Position numbers and translations under genes: made by a program. From NCBI RefSeq assembly GCF_000296405.1, contig NZ_JH815193.1, forward strand, positions 83,170 to 147,169: DNA of 64,000 nucleotides, in the 5' to 3' direction. Positions 27,025 through 38,046 of the stretch are shown piece by piece (position 1 is the stretch's first letter; every line of letters starts with the position of its first letter). The notes beneath the pieces were generated by a model. It ran no database searches. It saw nothing but the letters and a program-made list of their open reading frames with translations, and was not told the DNA's origin. Source of the stretch: Corynebacterium otitidis ATCC 51513 (lineage in GTDB: Bacteria > Actinomycetota > Actinomycetes > Mycobacteriales > Mycobacteriaceae).

Positions 27025-28104
27025 TTGTCCACAGCGTTTCACTACACCGACTACCGGGCGGGAAGGCGCTCGAGCCACCCGACCGTCTCGTTCGAGCTCT
27101 ACCCGCCGCGGAACCCGAAGCGCTCCTCGAGCATCTGGGCGGGCGTCGAGCGGCTCATCGCCCAGGCCCCGCACTACGTGTCGGTGACCTACGGCGCGGC
27201 CGGCTCGACGGTGGACACCCGCGACCGCTCCGTGCAGGTGCTCATGCACGTCCACGACAAGCACCCCGAGCTCCCCGCCGTCGCGCACCTGACGTGCTAC
27301 GGGACTAGCCAGGGCGAGCTCGTCCTCATCGTCCGCCTCCTGCTGCGCGCCGGGGTGCGGGATTTCCTCGCGATCCGGGGCGATCCGCCGGCCGACGGCT
27401 CGGAGAAGCTCGCCGACAACGGGCTCACCCGCGCCGTGCAGCTGGTCCGCCTCATCCGCGCGGTCGCCGCCGACGAGCTGCCCGACGGGGTGGGCACCGG
27501 GCCGAACGGCTCGGGTCCGTCGACCGCGAAGAACCCGCGCGACTACGTCTCCGTTGCGGTGGCGGCCTACCCCGCGAGCCGCGGGATGGAGCGGCAGAAC
27601 GACATCGACGCCCTGCTCGACAAGCAGGCCGCCGGCGCCGACTACGCCATCACCCAGGTCTTCTACGACCCGGACGACTACTCGACGCTGGTGAAGGACT
27701 ACACGGCCCAGGGCGGCACGCTGCCGATCGTGCCGGGGATCCTGCCGCTGCACGATCTCAAGCGGCTGCGCGCGATGGAGCGGCTCGCGGGCATCCCCGT
27801 GCCCGAGCGGCTCTTGCGGATCTTCGAGGACAACCCGCCGGGCCCCGCGCGGGTGCGCGCCAGCCTGCAGGCGACCACGCACCTCATCGCGGACTGCCTC
27901 AAGGCGGGCGCGCCCGGCGTGCACCTCTACACGTTCAACCGGCCGCGGCCGACGCTCGACATCCTCGAGTACCTCAAGGCGGCGGGCTTCCTCACCCCGG
28001 CGGAGGAGACCTACCGGCAGCTCGACCCGGGCGCCTACCACAAGCTCGACCTCGACACCGAGCTCGCGGCGCTGTCCATGCACCACATGCCGCCGGGCGT
28101 CTAG
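27025..28104 (+). CDS. metF: 5,10-methylenetetrahydrofolate reductase
   Basis: FAD enzyme reducing methylene-THF to methyl-THF for methionine synthesis. The 359-residue protein has VSFELYPPRNPK (about 21-32) with the catalytic Glu, VSVTYGAAGSTVDTR (about 52-66), LTCYGTSQGEL, FLAIRGDPPADG (about 114-125) and ITQVFYDPDDY (about 208-218). It is longer than enteric MetF because of an insert rich in Gly/Pro (about 150-165). The TTG start at 27025 is chosen because it gives the shortest intact domain and AGAAGAG lies 6 nt upstream; GAAGAGCTTC there could fold and mask this site. The SAM riboswitch directly precedes it. metE follows. Confidence 0.95.
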   Translation: MSTAFHYTDYRAGRRSSHPTVSFELYPPRNPKRSSSIWAGVERLIAQAPHYVSVTYGAAGSTVDTRDRSVQVLMHVHDKHPELPAVAHLTCYGTSQGELVLIVRLLLRAGVRDFLAIRGDPPADGSEKLADNGLTRAVQLVRLIRAVAADELPDGVGTGPNGSGPSTAKNPRDYVSVAVAAYPASRGMERQNDIDALLDKQAAGADYAITQVFYDPDDYSTLVKDYTAQGGTLPIVPGILPLHDLKRLRAMERLAGIPVPERLLRIFEDNPPGPARVRASLQATTHLIADCLKAGAPGVHLYTFNRPRPTLDILEYLKAAGFLTPAEETYRQLDPGAYHKLDLDTELAALSMHHMPPGV

Positions 28105-28157
28105 CCCGGCCTCCGGCGGGCGAGACGGAATTAAGAGACGTAAAAGAGGAGCAACCG

Positions 28158-28199
28158 ATGAGGACACCCCACCCCGCGGCCGGCGGGCGCCCTCCCTAG
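28158..28199 (+). CDS. Possible 13-codon leader peptide upstream of metE
   Basis: An ATG at 28158 follows AGAGGAGCAACCG, a strong ribosome site with normal spacing, and opens a 13-codon frame encoding MRTPHPAAGGRPP that stops at TAG 28197-28199. The frame ends just where a dense GC-rich hairpin region (28200-28245) begins. It lacks extra Met or Cys codons, so it is not a classic methionine attenuator; its four Pro codons could slow ribosomes. The remaining 110 nt to metE contain CCCCG/CGGGG and similar stems but no cobalamin riboswitch. Translation is unproven. Confidence 0.35.
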   Translation: MRTPHPAAGGRPP

Positions 28200-28309
28200 G
28201 GCGGCCCGCCCGCCCGCGCCGCCGCCCCGACCAGCGGGGCCTTGGCGATCGGGCCGGCTACCAGGACGACAAAGCTTTCGACGAAACGTTAGAGGTGTAA
28301 TCGCACGCT

Positions 28310-30667
28310 ATGACCACCAGCACGCCGGCGTTCCCGGCAGCAACGATTCTCGGCTACCCGCGCATCGGCGCGGACCGCGAGCTGAAGTTCGCGCTCGAGG
28401 ACTTCTGGAAGGACTCGAGCACCGACCTGCCGGGCGTGGCGCGCAGCCTGCGCAAGTCGCGCACCGGCACGATCAAGGCCCTCGGCCTCGAGGGCACCGG
28501 AGCGGTGCCCGAGGACTTCAGCTACTACGACCAGGTCCTCGACATCCTCCTTACCGCCGGCGCGGTGCCCGAGCGCTTCGCCAAGGAGGGCGAGGTTCTT
28601 AAGGACAACGTCGAGACCCCGGAGTCCCCGGCCGTGCTCGAGGCGCAGTTCACCATCGCCCGCGGCGAGGGCGACCGCGCCGCCCTCGAGATGACCAAGT
28701 GGTTCGACTCCAACTACCACTACCTCGTTCCCGAGATCGGGCCCGAGACCCGCATCGAGTGGACCGGCTCGCCGCGGATCGGCGCGATCGAGGCGCTCGG
28801 CGAGGAGGCGCGCCCCGTACTCGTCGGCCCGGTGACCTTCCTCGCGCTCTCCAAGCCGGCGGAGTCCGCGCCCGAGAGCTACGACCCGCTCGAGCGGCTC
28901 GACGACCTGCTCGACGTCTACGCCACCTACCTCGAGAAGCTCGCCACGGCGGGCGCGAAATGGGTGCAGCTCGACGAGCCGGCGCTGGTGACCGACCGGC
29001 ACCGCACCGACCAGGACCGCGCCCGCCTCGTCGAGCTCGCCGAGAAGGCCTACGCGAAGCTCGCGACTGATAGCGCGCCCCGGCTCGCGGTGGCGCTCAC
29101 CTACGGGCACGCCTTCGACGCGGTCGACGCGCTCGCCCGCACGAACGTCGGCGCGGTCATCATCGACACCGTCCGCGGCAAGGAGCCCGGCGAGGCGGAG
29201 CTCGCCCGCTGGAAGGACGCGCTCGCCGGCCGCACGCTCGGCGTGGGCGTCGTCTCCGGGCGCAACATCTGGCGCAACCCGCTCGACGACTCGCTCGCGC
29301 AGCTGCGCCGCATCAAGGAGGGCCTCGGCGACGACGTCCAGGTCTCCGTGACGACGTCGACGTCGCTGTTCCACGTCCCGATCGACGCGACCCGCGAGAC
29401 GAGCCTCGACCCCGAGCTCGTGAGCTGGCTGGCGTTCGCCGACCAGAAGATCCAGGAGGTCGTCACCCTCGCCACCGGGCTTAGGGAGGGCGACGCCGCG
29501 ATCGGCGGGCAGCTCGAGGAGTACCGCGCCGCGGCCGAGTCGCGCCGCAAGAACCCGGGCGTGCGCGTCGACGCGGTGCGGCAGCGCACCGGCAGCGTCT
29601 CCGAGGCGGATCGCACCCGCGGCGAGTACGAGGCGCGCCGCGAGGCGCAGGCCGAGGCGCTCGGCCTGCCGGTGCTGCCCACGACGACGATCGGCTCCTT
29701 CCCGCAGACCAAGGAGATCCGCCGGACCCGCGCGAAGTTCCGCCGCGGCGAGCTCGCCGAGCAGGACTACATCGACGCGATGCGCCAGGAGATCAAGGAC
29801 ACCATCGAGCGCCAGGAGAAGATCGGCCTGGACGTTCTCGTCCACGGCGAGCCCGAGCGCAACGACATGGTGCAGTACTTCGCGGAGCACTTCGACGGCT
29901 TCGCCGCGACCGAGCACGGCTGGGTGCAGTCCTACGGCTCGCGCTGCACCCGCCCGTCGATCCTCTGGGGCGACGTCACCCGGCCCGCCCCGGTGACCGT
30001 CGAATGGTCGGCTTACGCCCAGTCGCTCACCGACCACCCGGTCAAGGGCATGCTCACCGGCCCGGTGACGATCATGGCGTGGTCGTTCGTGCGCGACGAC
30101 GTCGCCCCTAAGGAGGTCGCCGACCAGCTGGGTCTCGCGCTGCGCGAGGAGATCAGCGACCTCGAGGAGGCGGGCATCCCCATCATCCAGGTCGACGAGC
30201 CCGCGATCCGCGAGCTGCTCCCGCTGCGCGAGGAGGACCGCGAGCAGTACCTCTCCTGGGCGGTGGGTGCGTTCCGCCTGGCGACCTCTGGCGCGGCGGA
30301 CAAGACGAGCATCCACACCCACCTGTGCTACTCGGACTTCGCGACCATCGTCGACGCGGTCGACCGGCTCGGCGCGGACGTCACCTCGATCGAGGCGTCC
30401 CGCTCCCGGTTCAAGGTGCTGCCCGCGCTCGCGAGCCACGGTTACCAGCGCGGCCTCGGGCCCGGCGTGTGGGACATCCACTCCGCCCGCGTGCCCTCCG
30501 AGGAGGAGATCGAGGGGCTCCTCGACATCGCGGTGCGCGAGCTCGACCCGCGCCAGGTGTGGGTCAACCCCGACTGCGGTCTCAAGACCCGCGCCTGGGA
30601 GGAGACCACCCCGTCTGCGGAGCACCTCGTGAGCGCCGCGAAGAAGGTCCGCGAGAAGCTCTCCTAG
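28310..30667 (+). CDS. metE: Cobalamin-independent methionine synthase
   Basis: Transfers methyl from methyl-THF-triglutamate to homocysteine. The 785-residue protein has the two-barrel architecture of MetE. The C-terminal barrel (about 430-785) carries zinc ligands His671 and Cys673 in HTHLCYSDF and Cys756 in NPDCGLKTR, with the family spacing of 2 and 83 residues. It also has TIGSFPQTKEIR and VDEPAIRELLPLR. The N-terminal barrel begins ATILGYPRIGADRELKFALE (about residues 10-29) with the folate-binding pattern. It follows metF, whose product is its substrate source. No McbR palindrome is seen upstream. The ATG at 28310 is the only good start. Confidence 0.97.
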   Translation: MTTSTPAFPAATILGYPRIGADRELKFALEDFWKDSSTDLPGVARSLRKSRTGTIKALGLEGTGAVPEDFSYYDQVLDILLTAGAVPERFAKEGEVLKDNVETPESPAVLEAQFTIARGEGDRAALEMTKWFDSNYHYLVPEIGPETRIEWTGSPRIGAIEALGEEARPVLVGPVTFLALSKPAESAPESYDPLERLDDLLDVYATYLEKLATAGAKWVQLDEPALVTDRHRTDQDRARLVELAEKAYAKLATDSAPRLAVALTYGHAFDAVDALARTNVGAVIIDTVRGKEPGEAELARWKDALAGRTLGVGVVSGRNIWRNPLDDSLAQLRRIKEGLGDDVQVSVTTSTSLFHVPIDATRETSLDPELVSWLAFADQKIQEVVTLATGLREGDAAIGGQLEEYRAAAESRRKNPGVRVDAVRQRTGSVSEADRTRGEYEARREAQAEALGLPVLPTTTIGSFPQTKEIRRTRAKFRRGELAEQDYIDAMRQEIKDTIERQEKIGLDVLVHGEPERNDMVQYFAEHFDGFAATEHGWVQSYGSRCTRPSILWGDVTRPAPVTVEWSAYAQSLTDHPVKGMLTGPVTIMAWSFVRDDVAPKEVADQLGLALREEISDLEEAGIPIIQVDEPAIRELLPLREEDREQYLSWAVGAFRLATSGAADKTSIHTHLCYSDFATIVDAVDRLGADVTSIEASRSRFKVLPALASHGYQRGLGPGVWDIHSARVPSEEEIEGLLDIAVRELDPRQVWVNPDCGLKTRAWEETTPSAEHLVSAAKKVREKLS

Positions 30668-30717
30668 GACACCTCGCCTGAGCCGGGCGGCCCTCCGCCC
30701 GCAACCCAGGCTTCCTC

Positions 30718-30761
30718 GCCCCGCCCCGGACGGCCGGATCACCGGCCGAACCGGGCGGGGC
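30718..30761 (+). terminator. Terminator of metE
   Basis: Outer arms GCCCCGCCCCGG/CCGGGCGGGGC (30718-30729 and 30751-30761, one bulge) enclose a perfect CGGCCGG-ATCA-CCGGCCG hairpin (30731-30748). A weak T-rich stretch follows. Confidence 0.75.
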
Positions 30762-30823
30762 GTTCGCCGTCTTTGAGGAACCTCCCCCAACGGCGGGCGC
30801 GCTCCCCGACCCGCGGACCGGTT

Positions 30824-30864
30824 CTTGATCGATCAAGGCGGCGCGCTTGATCGATCAAGCGCGC
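30824..30864 (+). promoter_or_regulatory. Two LacI-like palindromes upstream of ino1
   Basis: The 14-bp palindrome CTTGATCGATCAAG occurs twice, at 30824-30837 and 30846-30859; the second extends to a perfect 24-bp palindrome (30841-30864) with GCGCGC arms. Centres are 22 bp apart, about two helical turns, so both sit on the same DNA face. The central CG resembles LacI-family operators. IpsA, a LacI-type regulator, activates ino1 in C. glutamicum. Relative to the likely start at 30908 the sites are centred near -78 and -56, suited to activation. Confidence 0.6.
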
Positions 30865-30907
30865 CGGCCGGACCCGCGGAGCCGGATCCGGCCCTAGCCT
30901 CGGCTGC

Positions 30908-31984
30908 ATGAGCAGCACGACCATTCGGGTGGCGCTGGCCGGCGTGGGCAACTGCGCGGCCTCGCTGATCCAGGGCATCGAGTACTACCGCCACGCCTCC
31001 GAGACGGAGGACATCCCCGGGCTCATGCACCCGCGGCTCGGCGGCTACCACGTCGGCGACATCGAGGTCGTCGCCGCGTTCGACGTGGATAAAGAGAAGG
31101 TCGGGGTCGACCTCGCGCGCGCGAGCCGCGCCTCGAGGAACTGCACCATCACCATCGCCGAGGGCCCCGACACCGGGGTGACGGTCCAGCGCGGCCCCAC
31201 CCTCGACGGGCTCGGCGCCTACTACCGCGAGGCGATCGACGAGTCCGACGCCCAGCCCGTCGACGTCGCCGCCGCGCTCAAGGAAGCGCGCGTCGACGTG
31301 CTTGTCTCCTACCTACCCGTCGGCTCGGAGGAGGCCGACAAGTTCTATGCGGCCGCCGCCCTCGAGGCGGGCTGCGCGTTCGTCAACGCCCTGCCGGTGT
31401 TCATCGCCTCCGACTCAAAGTGGGCGAAGCGCTTCGCCGACGCCGGGCTGCCCATCGTCGGCGACGACGTGAAAAGCCAGGTCGGAGCGACGATCACCCA
31501 CCGGGTGCTCGCGAAGCTCCTCGAGGACCGCGGGGTGCGCCTGGACCGCACGATGCAGCTCAACGTCGGCGGCAACATGGACTTCAAGAACATGCTCGAG
31601 CGCTCCCGGCTGGAGTCGAAGAAGATCTCCAAGACCGAGGCGGTGACGAGCAACGTGCCCCGGGAGCTCGCCGGGCGCGACGTGCACATCGGGCCTAGCG
31701 ACCACGTCGAGTGGCTCGACGACCGCAAGTGGGCCTACGTGCGCCTCGAGGGGCGCGGCTTCGGGGACGTGCCGTTGAGCCTCGAGTACAAGCTCGAGGT
31801 GTGGGACTCCCCCAACTCCGCGGGAGTCGTCATCGACGCGATCCGCGCCGCGAAGATCGCGCTCGACCGCGGCGAGGGCGGGCCCGTGGAGGCGGCGAGC
31901 TCGTATCTCATGAGGCACCCGCCGACGCAGCTGCCCGACGACGAGGCCCGCGCCCGCCTCGAGGAGTTCATCGCCGGCGCCTAG
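30908..31984 (+). CDS. ino1: Inositol-3-phosphate synthase
   Basis: NAD-dependent conversion of glucose 6-phosphate to inositol 3-phosphate, the entry to phosphatidylinositol, its mannosides and mycothiol. The 358-residue protein matches the short mycobacterial-type enzyme. The Rossmann motif [16 protein letters not shown] (8-23) and the conserved [15 protein letters not shown] (about 189-203) and [12 protein letters not shown] (about 219-230) are present. TAGCCT (30895-30900) ends 7 nt before the ATG, suggesting a leaderless mRNA. Two operator-like palindromes lie upstream. It is convergent with the ABC-F gene and shares a bidirectional hairpin with it. Confidence 0.95.
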   Translation: MSSTTIRVALAGVGNCAASLIQGIEYYRHASETEDIPGLMHPRLGGYHVGDIEVVAAFDVDKEKVGVDLARASRASRNCTITIAEGPDTGVTVQRGPTLDGLGAYYREAIDESDAQPVDVAAALKEARVDVLVSYLPVGSEEADKFYAAAALEAGCAFVNALPVFIASDSKWAKRFADAGLPIVGDDVKSQVGATITHRVLAKLLEDRGVRLDRTMQLNVGGNMDFKNMLERSRLESKKISKTEAVTSNVPRELAGRDVHIGPSDHVEWLDDRKWAYVRLEGRGFGDVPLSLEYKLEVWDSPNSAGVVIDAIRAAKIALDRGEGGPVEAASSYLMRHPPTQLPDDEARARLEEFIAGA

Positions 31985-32010
31985 CCCGACGCAGTACCCA
32001 CGACGCGAGA

Positions 32011-32047
32011 GAGCCCGCCCCGGCCGTCACAGGCCAGGGGCGGGCTC
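32011..32047. terminator. Bidirectional hairpin between ino1 and ABC-F gene
   Basis: Arms GAGCCCGCCCC/GGGGCGGGCTC (32011-32021 and 32037-32047) enclose GGCC-GTCACA-GGCC. It sits between two convergent genes; U-tracts are weak. Confidence 0.75.
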
Positions 32048-32072
32048 GATCGTCTGTGCTCCCCTTCTGGTT

Positions 32073-33704
32073 TTAGGCGAGCTCGACGATGTCCATGTAG
32101 TCGTCGCTCCACAGGTCCTCGTCGCCGTCGGGCAGGAGCACCACCCGCTCCGGCTCGAGGGCCTTGACCGCGCCCGGGTCGTGGGTGACGAGCACGACCG
32201 CGCCCTGGTAGGTGCGCAGCGCGTCGAGCACCTGCTCGCGGGAGACGGGGTCGAGGTTGTTCGTCGGCTCGTCGAGGAGCAACACGTTCGCCTTCGAGCT
32301 CACCAGCGTGGCGAGCGCGAGGCGGGTCTTCTCGCCGCCGGAGAGGGTGCCCGCGGGCTGCTCGAGCTTGTCGCCGGAGAACATGAACGCCCCGAGCACG
32401 CCGCGCAGGTCCTGCTCATTGGCCTCCTGGCAGGCCTCGATGGTGTTCTCCCAGACGGACTTGTCGGGGTCGATGGTGTCGTGCTCCTGCGCGAAGTAGC
32501 CGACCTTGAGCCCGTAGCCGGAGACCACGCCGCCCTCGCCGTCGGTGCGCTCCACGCCGGCGAGCAGCTTAAGAAGCGTCGTCTTGCCCGCGCCGTTCGT
32601 GCCGAGCACGACGACCCGGGAGCCGCGGTCGATGGCGAGGTCGACGCCGGCGAACACCTCGAGCGAGCCATACATCTTCGTCAGCCCCTTCGCGTTCATC
32701 GGGGTCTTGCCGCAGGGCGCGGGCTCGGGGAAGGAGATGTGGGCGACCCGGTCCTCCTCGCGGACCTCGTCGAGCTCGTTCATCATGCGGTCGGCGCGGG
32801 CGACCATCTGCTTCGCGGCGCGCGCCTTCGTCGCCTTCGCGCCGAGCTTCTCCGCCTGGCGGCGCAGCTGGGAGGCCTTCTTCGAGGCGTTGGCATGCTC
32901 CCGGCGGCGGCGCGCCTCGTCCTGGGCGCGCGCCTTCTGGTACTTGGCGAAGCCCATGTTGTAGACGTCGGCCTCGCCGCGCACCGCGTCTAAGAACCAG
33001 ATCTTGTTGCACACCTCGTCGAGGAGCTCGACGTCGTGGGAGATCATGAGCAGCCCGCCCTCGTGCTTGAGAAGGAACTCGCGCAGCCAGCCGATCGAGT
33101 CGGCGTCCAGGTGGTTGGTGGGCTCGTCGAGGAGCAGCGTGGTGTCCGACTTGCCCGAGCCGGTCTGCGCGCTAAAGAGGATCTGCGCGAGCTCCACGCG
33201 GCGGCGCTGCCCGCCGGAGAGGGTCTCGAGGCGCTGGTCGAGGACGCGCTCGGGCAGGCCGAGGTTGTCGCAGATCTGCGCGGCCTCCGCGTCGGCCTCG
33301 TAGCCGCCGAGCGCCTGGTAGCGCTCCTCCGCCTTGGAGAACTTCTCGACCGCCTTGGTCATCTTGGCGTCGGTCTCGGCGGTCTCGATGAGGCGCTGCT
33401 GCTTGGCCATCTGGCGGCGCAGCTCGTCGAGCCCCCGGGCGGAGAGCACCCGGTCGCGGGCGGTCTGGGTGGTGTCGCCCTCCTTGGAGTCCTGCGGCAG
33501 GTAGCCCACCGCCCCGGAGATCGTCACCTCCCCGCCGTAGGGCTTCGTCTCGCCCGACAGGGCGCGCATCGTGGTGGTCTTGCCGGCGCCGTTGCGACCC
33601 ACGAGCCCGATGCGGTCGCCCGGCTGGATGCGCAGCTGCCCGCCGGGGGCGGTGAGCAGGGTGCGGGAACCGACGCGGATCTCGAGGTCAGACGTAGCAA
33701 TCAC
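32073..33704 (-). CDS. ABC-F family ATPase
   Basis: A 543-residue soluble protein with two ABC domains and no membrane segment. Domain 1 has Walker A GLVGRNGAGKTTT (about 36-48), signature LSGGQRRRVELAQ and Walker B LLLDEPTNHLD. A linker rich in Lys, Arg and Ala (about 245-300) follows. Domain 2 has VLGTNGAGKTTLLK, TLSGGEKTRLALATL and VLLLDEPTNNLDP. ABC-F proteins act on the ribosome as translation factors (Ettα-like/Uup-like) or in antibiotic resistance; which applies here is not shown. The GTG start at 33704 (VIATSDLEIRVGSR) is chosen over a longer frame because TACACT (33718-33713) ends 8 nt upstream and the core begins right away. It follows the suf operon terminator. Confidence 0.92.
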   Translation of the reverse strand: MIATSDLEIRVGSRTLLTAPGGQLRIQPGDRIGLVGRNGAGKTTTMRALSGETKPYGGEVTISGAVGYLPQDSKEGDTTQTARDRVLSARGLDELRRQMAKQQRLIETAETDAKMTKAVEKFSKAEERYQALGGYEADAEAAQICDNLGLPERVLDQRLETLSGGQRRRVELAQILFSAQTGSGKSDTTLLLDEPTNHLDADSIGWLREFLLKHEGGLLMISHDVELLDEVCNKIWFLDAVRGEADVYNMGFAKYQKARAQDEARRRREHANASKKASQLRRQAEKLGAKATKARAAKQMVARADRMMNELDEVREEDRVAHISFPEPAPCGKTPMNAKGLTKMYGSLEVFAGVDLAIDRGSRVVVLGTNGAGKTTLLKLLAGVERTDGEGGVVSGYGLKVGYFAQEHDTIDPDKSVWENTIEACQEANEQDLRGVLGAFMFSGDKLEQPAGTLSGGEKTRLALATLVSSKANVLLLDEPTNNLDPVSREQVLDALRTYQGAVVLVTHDPGAVKALEPERVVLLPDGDEDLWSDDYMDIVELA

Positions 33705-33761
33705 AAGGGGTGAGTGTATCAACGCCGTCAATCGGGCCCGAGCGGCCACGAGCACAAGCGA

Positions 33762-33793
33762 AGCGCCCCGGCGCCGGGGCGGCGCGGGGCGCT
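33762..33793 (-). terminator. Probable suf operon terminator
   Basis: Arms AGCGCCCCG/CGGGGCGCT (33762-33770 and 33785-33793) enclose a GC-rich loop. It lies 42 nt after sufT and before the ABC-F promoter, with only a weak T-rich tail on the minus strand. Confidence 0.5.
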
Positions 33794-33834
33794 GATAAGG
33801 AAACGGGCGGCGTGGCCGCCGCGCCGGGCTTCGG

Positions 33835-34275
33835 CTAGACGGCGAAGCCGAGCGCGCGGAGCTGCTCGCGGCCCTCCTCGCGGATCATCTGCGGGCCCCA
33901 GGCGGGCAGCCACACCCAGTTGATCTGCAGCTCGTCGCCCACCTCGTTGTTGACGATGGCGAGCTCGGACTGCTCCTCGAGCATCTCGGTGAGCGGGCAC
34001 GCCGGCGAGGTGAGCGTCATGTTCACCACGACGCGCTTGCGGCCCTCCGGGTGCTCGATCCAGATGTCGTAGACGAGCCCGAGGTCGACGATGTTGATGC
34101 CGAGCTCGGGGTCGATGACGTCGCGCAGGTACTCCTCGGCGTCCGCCGCGTCCTTGATGTCCTGCTCGGACTGCTCGGGGCGGTTGGCGGGGTCCTGCGG
34201 GTCGAAGGGGTTGTGCTTCTTCTCCCCCTCGTCGTCGCTGCGGTCGGTCGGCTGCTGGTCGGTCGGTTCAGTCAT
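33835..34275 (-). CDS. sufT: SufT / MIP18-family Fe-S assembly factor
   Basis: A 146-residue protein of the DUF59/MIP18 (PaaD-like) family that helps mature iron-sulfur proteins. The core starts at YLRDVIDPELGINIVDLGLVYDI (about 49-71), followed by VNMTLTSPACPLTEMLEEQ with the conserved Cys, and ends VWLPAWGPQMIREEGREQLRALGF. About 45 acidic, Pro/Gln/Asp-rich residues precede it. The ATG at 34275 overlaps the sufU stop (ATGA, 4 nt), so translation is coupled; the longer open frame upstream is ignored. It is the last gene of the suf operon. Confidence 0.92.
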   Translation of the reverse strand: MTEPTDQQPTDRSDDEGEKKHNPFDPQDPANRPEQSEQDIKDAADAEEYLRDVIDPELGINIVDLGLVYDIWIEHPEGRKRVVVNMTLTSPACPLTEMLEEQSELAIVNNEVGDELQINWVWLPAWGPQMIREEGREQLRALGFAV

Positions 34276-34718
34276 GCCTTCTCCAATGCTTCCGCGGTCG
34301 CGGCCTGGAATGCCTTCCATCCTAAAAGCGCGCACTTGACCCGCGCGGGGTATTTCGCCACACCGGCGAATGCGATCCCGTCGCCGATCAAGTCCTCGTC
34401 GCCCTCGACCTCCCCGCGGGAGGTGATCATCCGGTCGAACTCCTTAAGCTTGGCCATCGCCTCGTCGACGGAGATCCCGATGATCTCCTCCGCCATGACC
34501 GAGGTGGACGCCTGGCTGATGGAACAGCCCACCGCGTGGTAGGAGACGTCCTCGATGGTCGTGCCGTCCTCGGAGAGCTGGATGCGCAGGGTCAGCTCGT
34601 CGCCGCACGTCGGGTTGACGTGGTGGACCTCGCCCTCGAAGGGCTCGCGCAGGCCCGCGTACTGCGGGTTTTTGTAGTGATCGAGGATCACTTCCTGATA
34701 CATCGACTCTAGGTTCAA
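34272..34718 (-). CDS. sufU: SufU zinc-dependent sulfurtransferase
   Basis: A 148-residue SufU-type protein that accepts sulfur from the SufS persulfide and passes it to SufBCD. Zinc ligands are Cys38 and Asp40 in NPTCGDELTLRI, Cys65 in AVGCSISQAS and Cys129 in ARVKCALLGW. The 18-to-21-residue insert between Cys65 and Cys129 typical of SufU versus IscU is present. Its ATG abuts the sufS stop with no gap, and its TGA overlaps sufT by 4 nt. All indicate one coupled operon. Confidence 0.96.
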   Translation of the reverse strand: MNLESMYQEVILDHYKNPQYAGLREPFEGEVHHVNPTCGDELTLRIQLSEDGTTIEDVSYHAVGCSISQASTSVMAEEIIGISVDEAMAKLKEFDRMITSRGEVEGDEDLIGDGIAFAGVAKYPARVKCALLGWKAFQAATAEALEKA

Positions 34719-36759
<2,041 letters not shown>

Positions 36760-36870
36760 AAGAATTCAGGCTTTCCCTTATATCTCGGATGTGGAAACGA
36801 CTCTTCGGCCCGCGCGCCGGCCGGGGGCTTGTGGGCCCGCCGGGCGCGTCGGGAACCGCTGCGGGGTCCC

Positions 36871-38040
36871 CTAGACCGTCTGCACCCGGGCGAGCTCGCC
36901 CACGATGCGCTCCTCGAGCTCCTCGCGGATGTCGCGGGCGGGGATGCGGTTGATGACGTCGAGGAAGAAGCCCCGGATGATGAGCCGGCGGGCCTCGACC
37001 TCGGGGATGCCGCGGCTCATGAGGTAGAAGAGCTCCTCGTCGTCGAAGCGCCCCACCGTCGCGGCGTGGCCGGCGCCGACGATCTCGCCGGTCTCGATCT
37101 CGAGGTTGGGGATCGCCTCCGCGCGGGCGGCCTCGCTGAGCACGAGGTTCTTGTTCGTCTCGTAGGTGTCGGTGTTCTCCGCCTCGCGGCGGATGAGCAC
37201 GTCGCCGACCCACGTGGTGCGCGTGTCCGGCTTGTCCGACTCCGGGTCGCCCTGCAGCGCGCCCTTGTAGAGCACGTTGGACTTGCAGTTCGGGTGCTTG
37301 TGGTCGACGAGCAGCCGGGTCTCGAAGTACTGGCCGTCGTCGGCGAAGTACACGCCGAGCATCTCGACCTCGCCGCCCTGCTCGCGGAACTGCACGCGCG
37401 GGATGATGCGCACGAGCCGCCCGCCGAAGATCGCCACGGTGTGGCGCAGCACCGCGTCGCGCCGCACGGCCGCGCGGTGCTGGGAGAGGTGGACTGCGTC
37501 CTCGTCCCAGTCGGCGTCGGTGACGACGCTGACGCGCGCCGCGTCGTGGAGGTCGAAGACGACGTTGTCGGCGTAGGTGCCGCCGCCGACGTAGCGAAGG
37601 AGCACGGTCGCCTCGGCGGCCTGCTCCGCGACGATCGCGACGTTGCCGAAGGCCGTCTGGCCGTTACCGCGGACGGTGATCGTCACCGGCTCCTCGAGCG
37701 CGGCGTTCTTCGGGATCGTCACGAGGGTGACGCCGTCGGCCGAGGCCCACGCCTGCGCGGCGGGCCGGTCGGTGGGCGCGCCCGTCGTCGTGACCCTGGG
37801 GTCGTCGCCGGCGACCTTCTCGACGGTGACGTTGCCCGGGGCGTCGACGTCGATGGCGGCCTCACCGGGCTCGTCGAACTTCCCGTTGTGCAGGCCGCGC
37901 AGCTCCCGCATGGGGACGAAGCGCCACTCCTCGTCCTTCGCCCGCGGGACCGGGAAGTCGGCCGGGTCGTAGGAGCTAAAGAGGTCGCCCTTGTTCCCGG
38001 CGGTCGCCGATCCCGGGGTCTGCTTCGTAGCGGTAGTCAT
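36871..38040 (-). CDS. sufD: Fe-S assembly scaffold subunit SufD
   Basis: A 389-residue SufB paralogue forming the SufB-SufC2-SufD scaffold. The beta-helix region spans about 100-300 and the helical C-terminus includes [23 protein letters not shown] (the conserved His is equivalent to the ligand His of E. coli SufD) and RLIIRGFFLDVINRIP. The N-terminus FSSYDPADFPVPRAKDEEWRF matches the family. It starts 6 nt after the sufB stop, so the pair is coupled. Confidence 0.95.
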   Translation of the reverse strand: MTTATKQTPGSATAGNKGDLFSSYDPADFPVPRAKDEEWRFVPMRELRGLHNGKFDEPGEAAIDVDAPGNVTVEKVAGDDPRVTTTGAPTDRPAAQAWASADGVTLVTIPKNAALEEPVTITVRGNGQTAFGNVAIVAEQAAEATVLLRYVGGGTYADNVVFDLHDAARVSVVTDADWDEDAVHLSQHRAAVRRDAVLRHTVAIFGGRLVRIIPRVQFREQGGEVEMLGVYFADDGQYFETRLLVDHKHPNCKSNVLYKGALQGDPESDKPDTRTTWVGDVLIRREAENTDTYETNKNLVLSEAARAEAIPNLEIETGEIVGAGHAATVGRFDDEELFYLMSRGIPEVEARRLIIRGFFLDVINRIPARDIREELEERIVGELARVQTV

Positions 38041-38046
38041 TTCTTG

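Noticed and set aside
28105..28309. Cobalamin riboswitch upstream of metE
   Set aside because: No GCCACTG B12 box or matching stems; only GC hairpins and a short ORF are seen.
28289..30790. Open frame of 833 codons antisense to metE
   Set aside because: Same cause; the plus-strand product is clearly MetE with intact zinc ligands.
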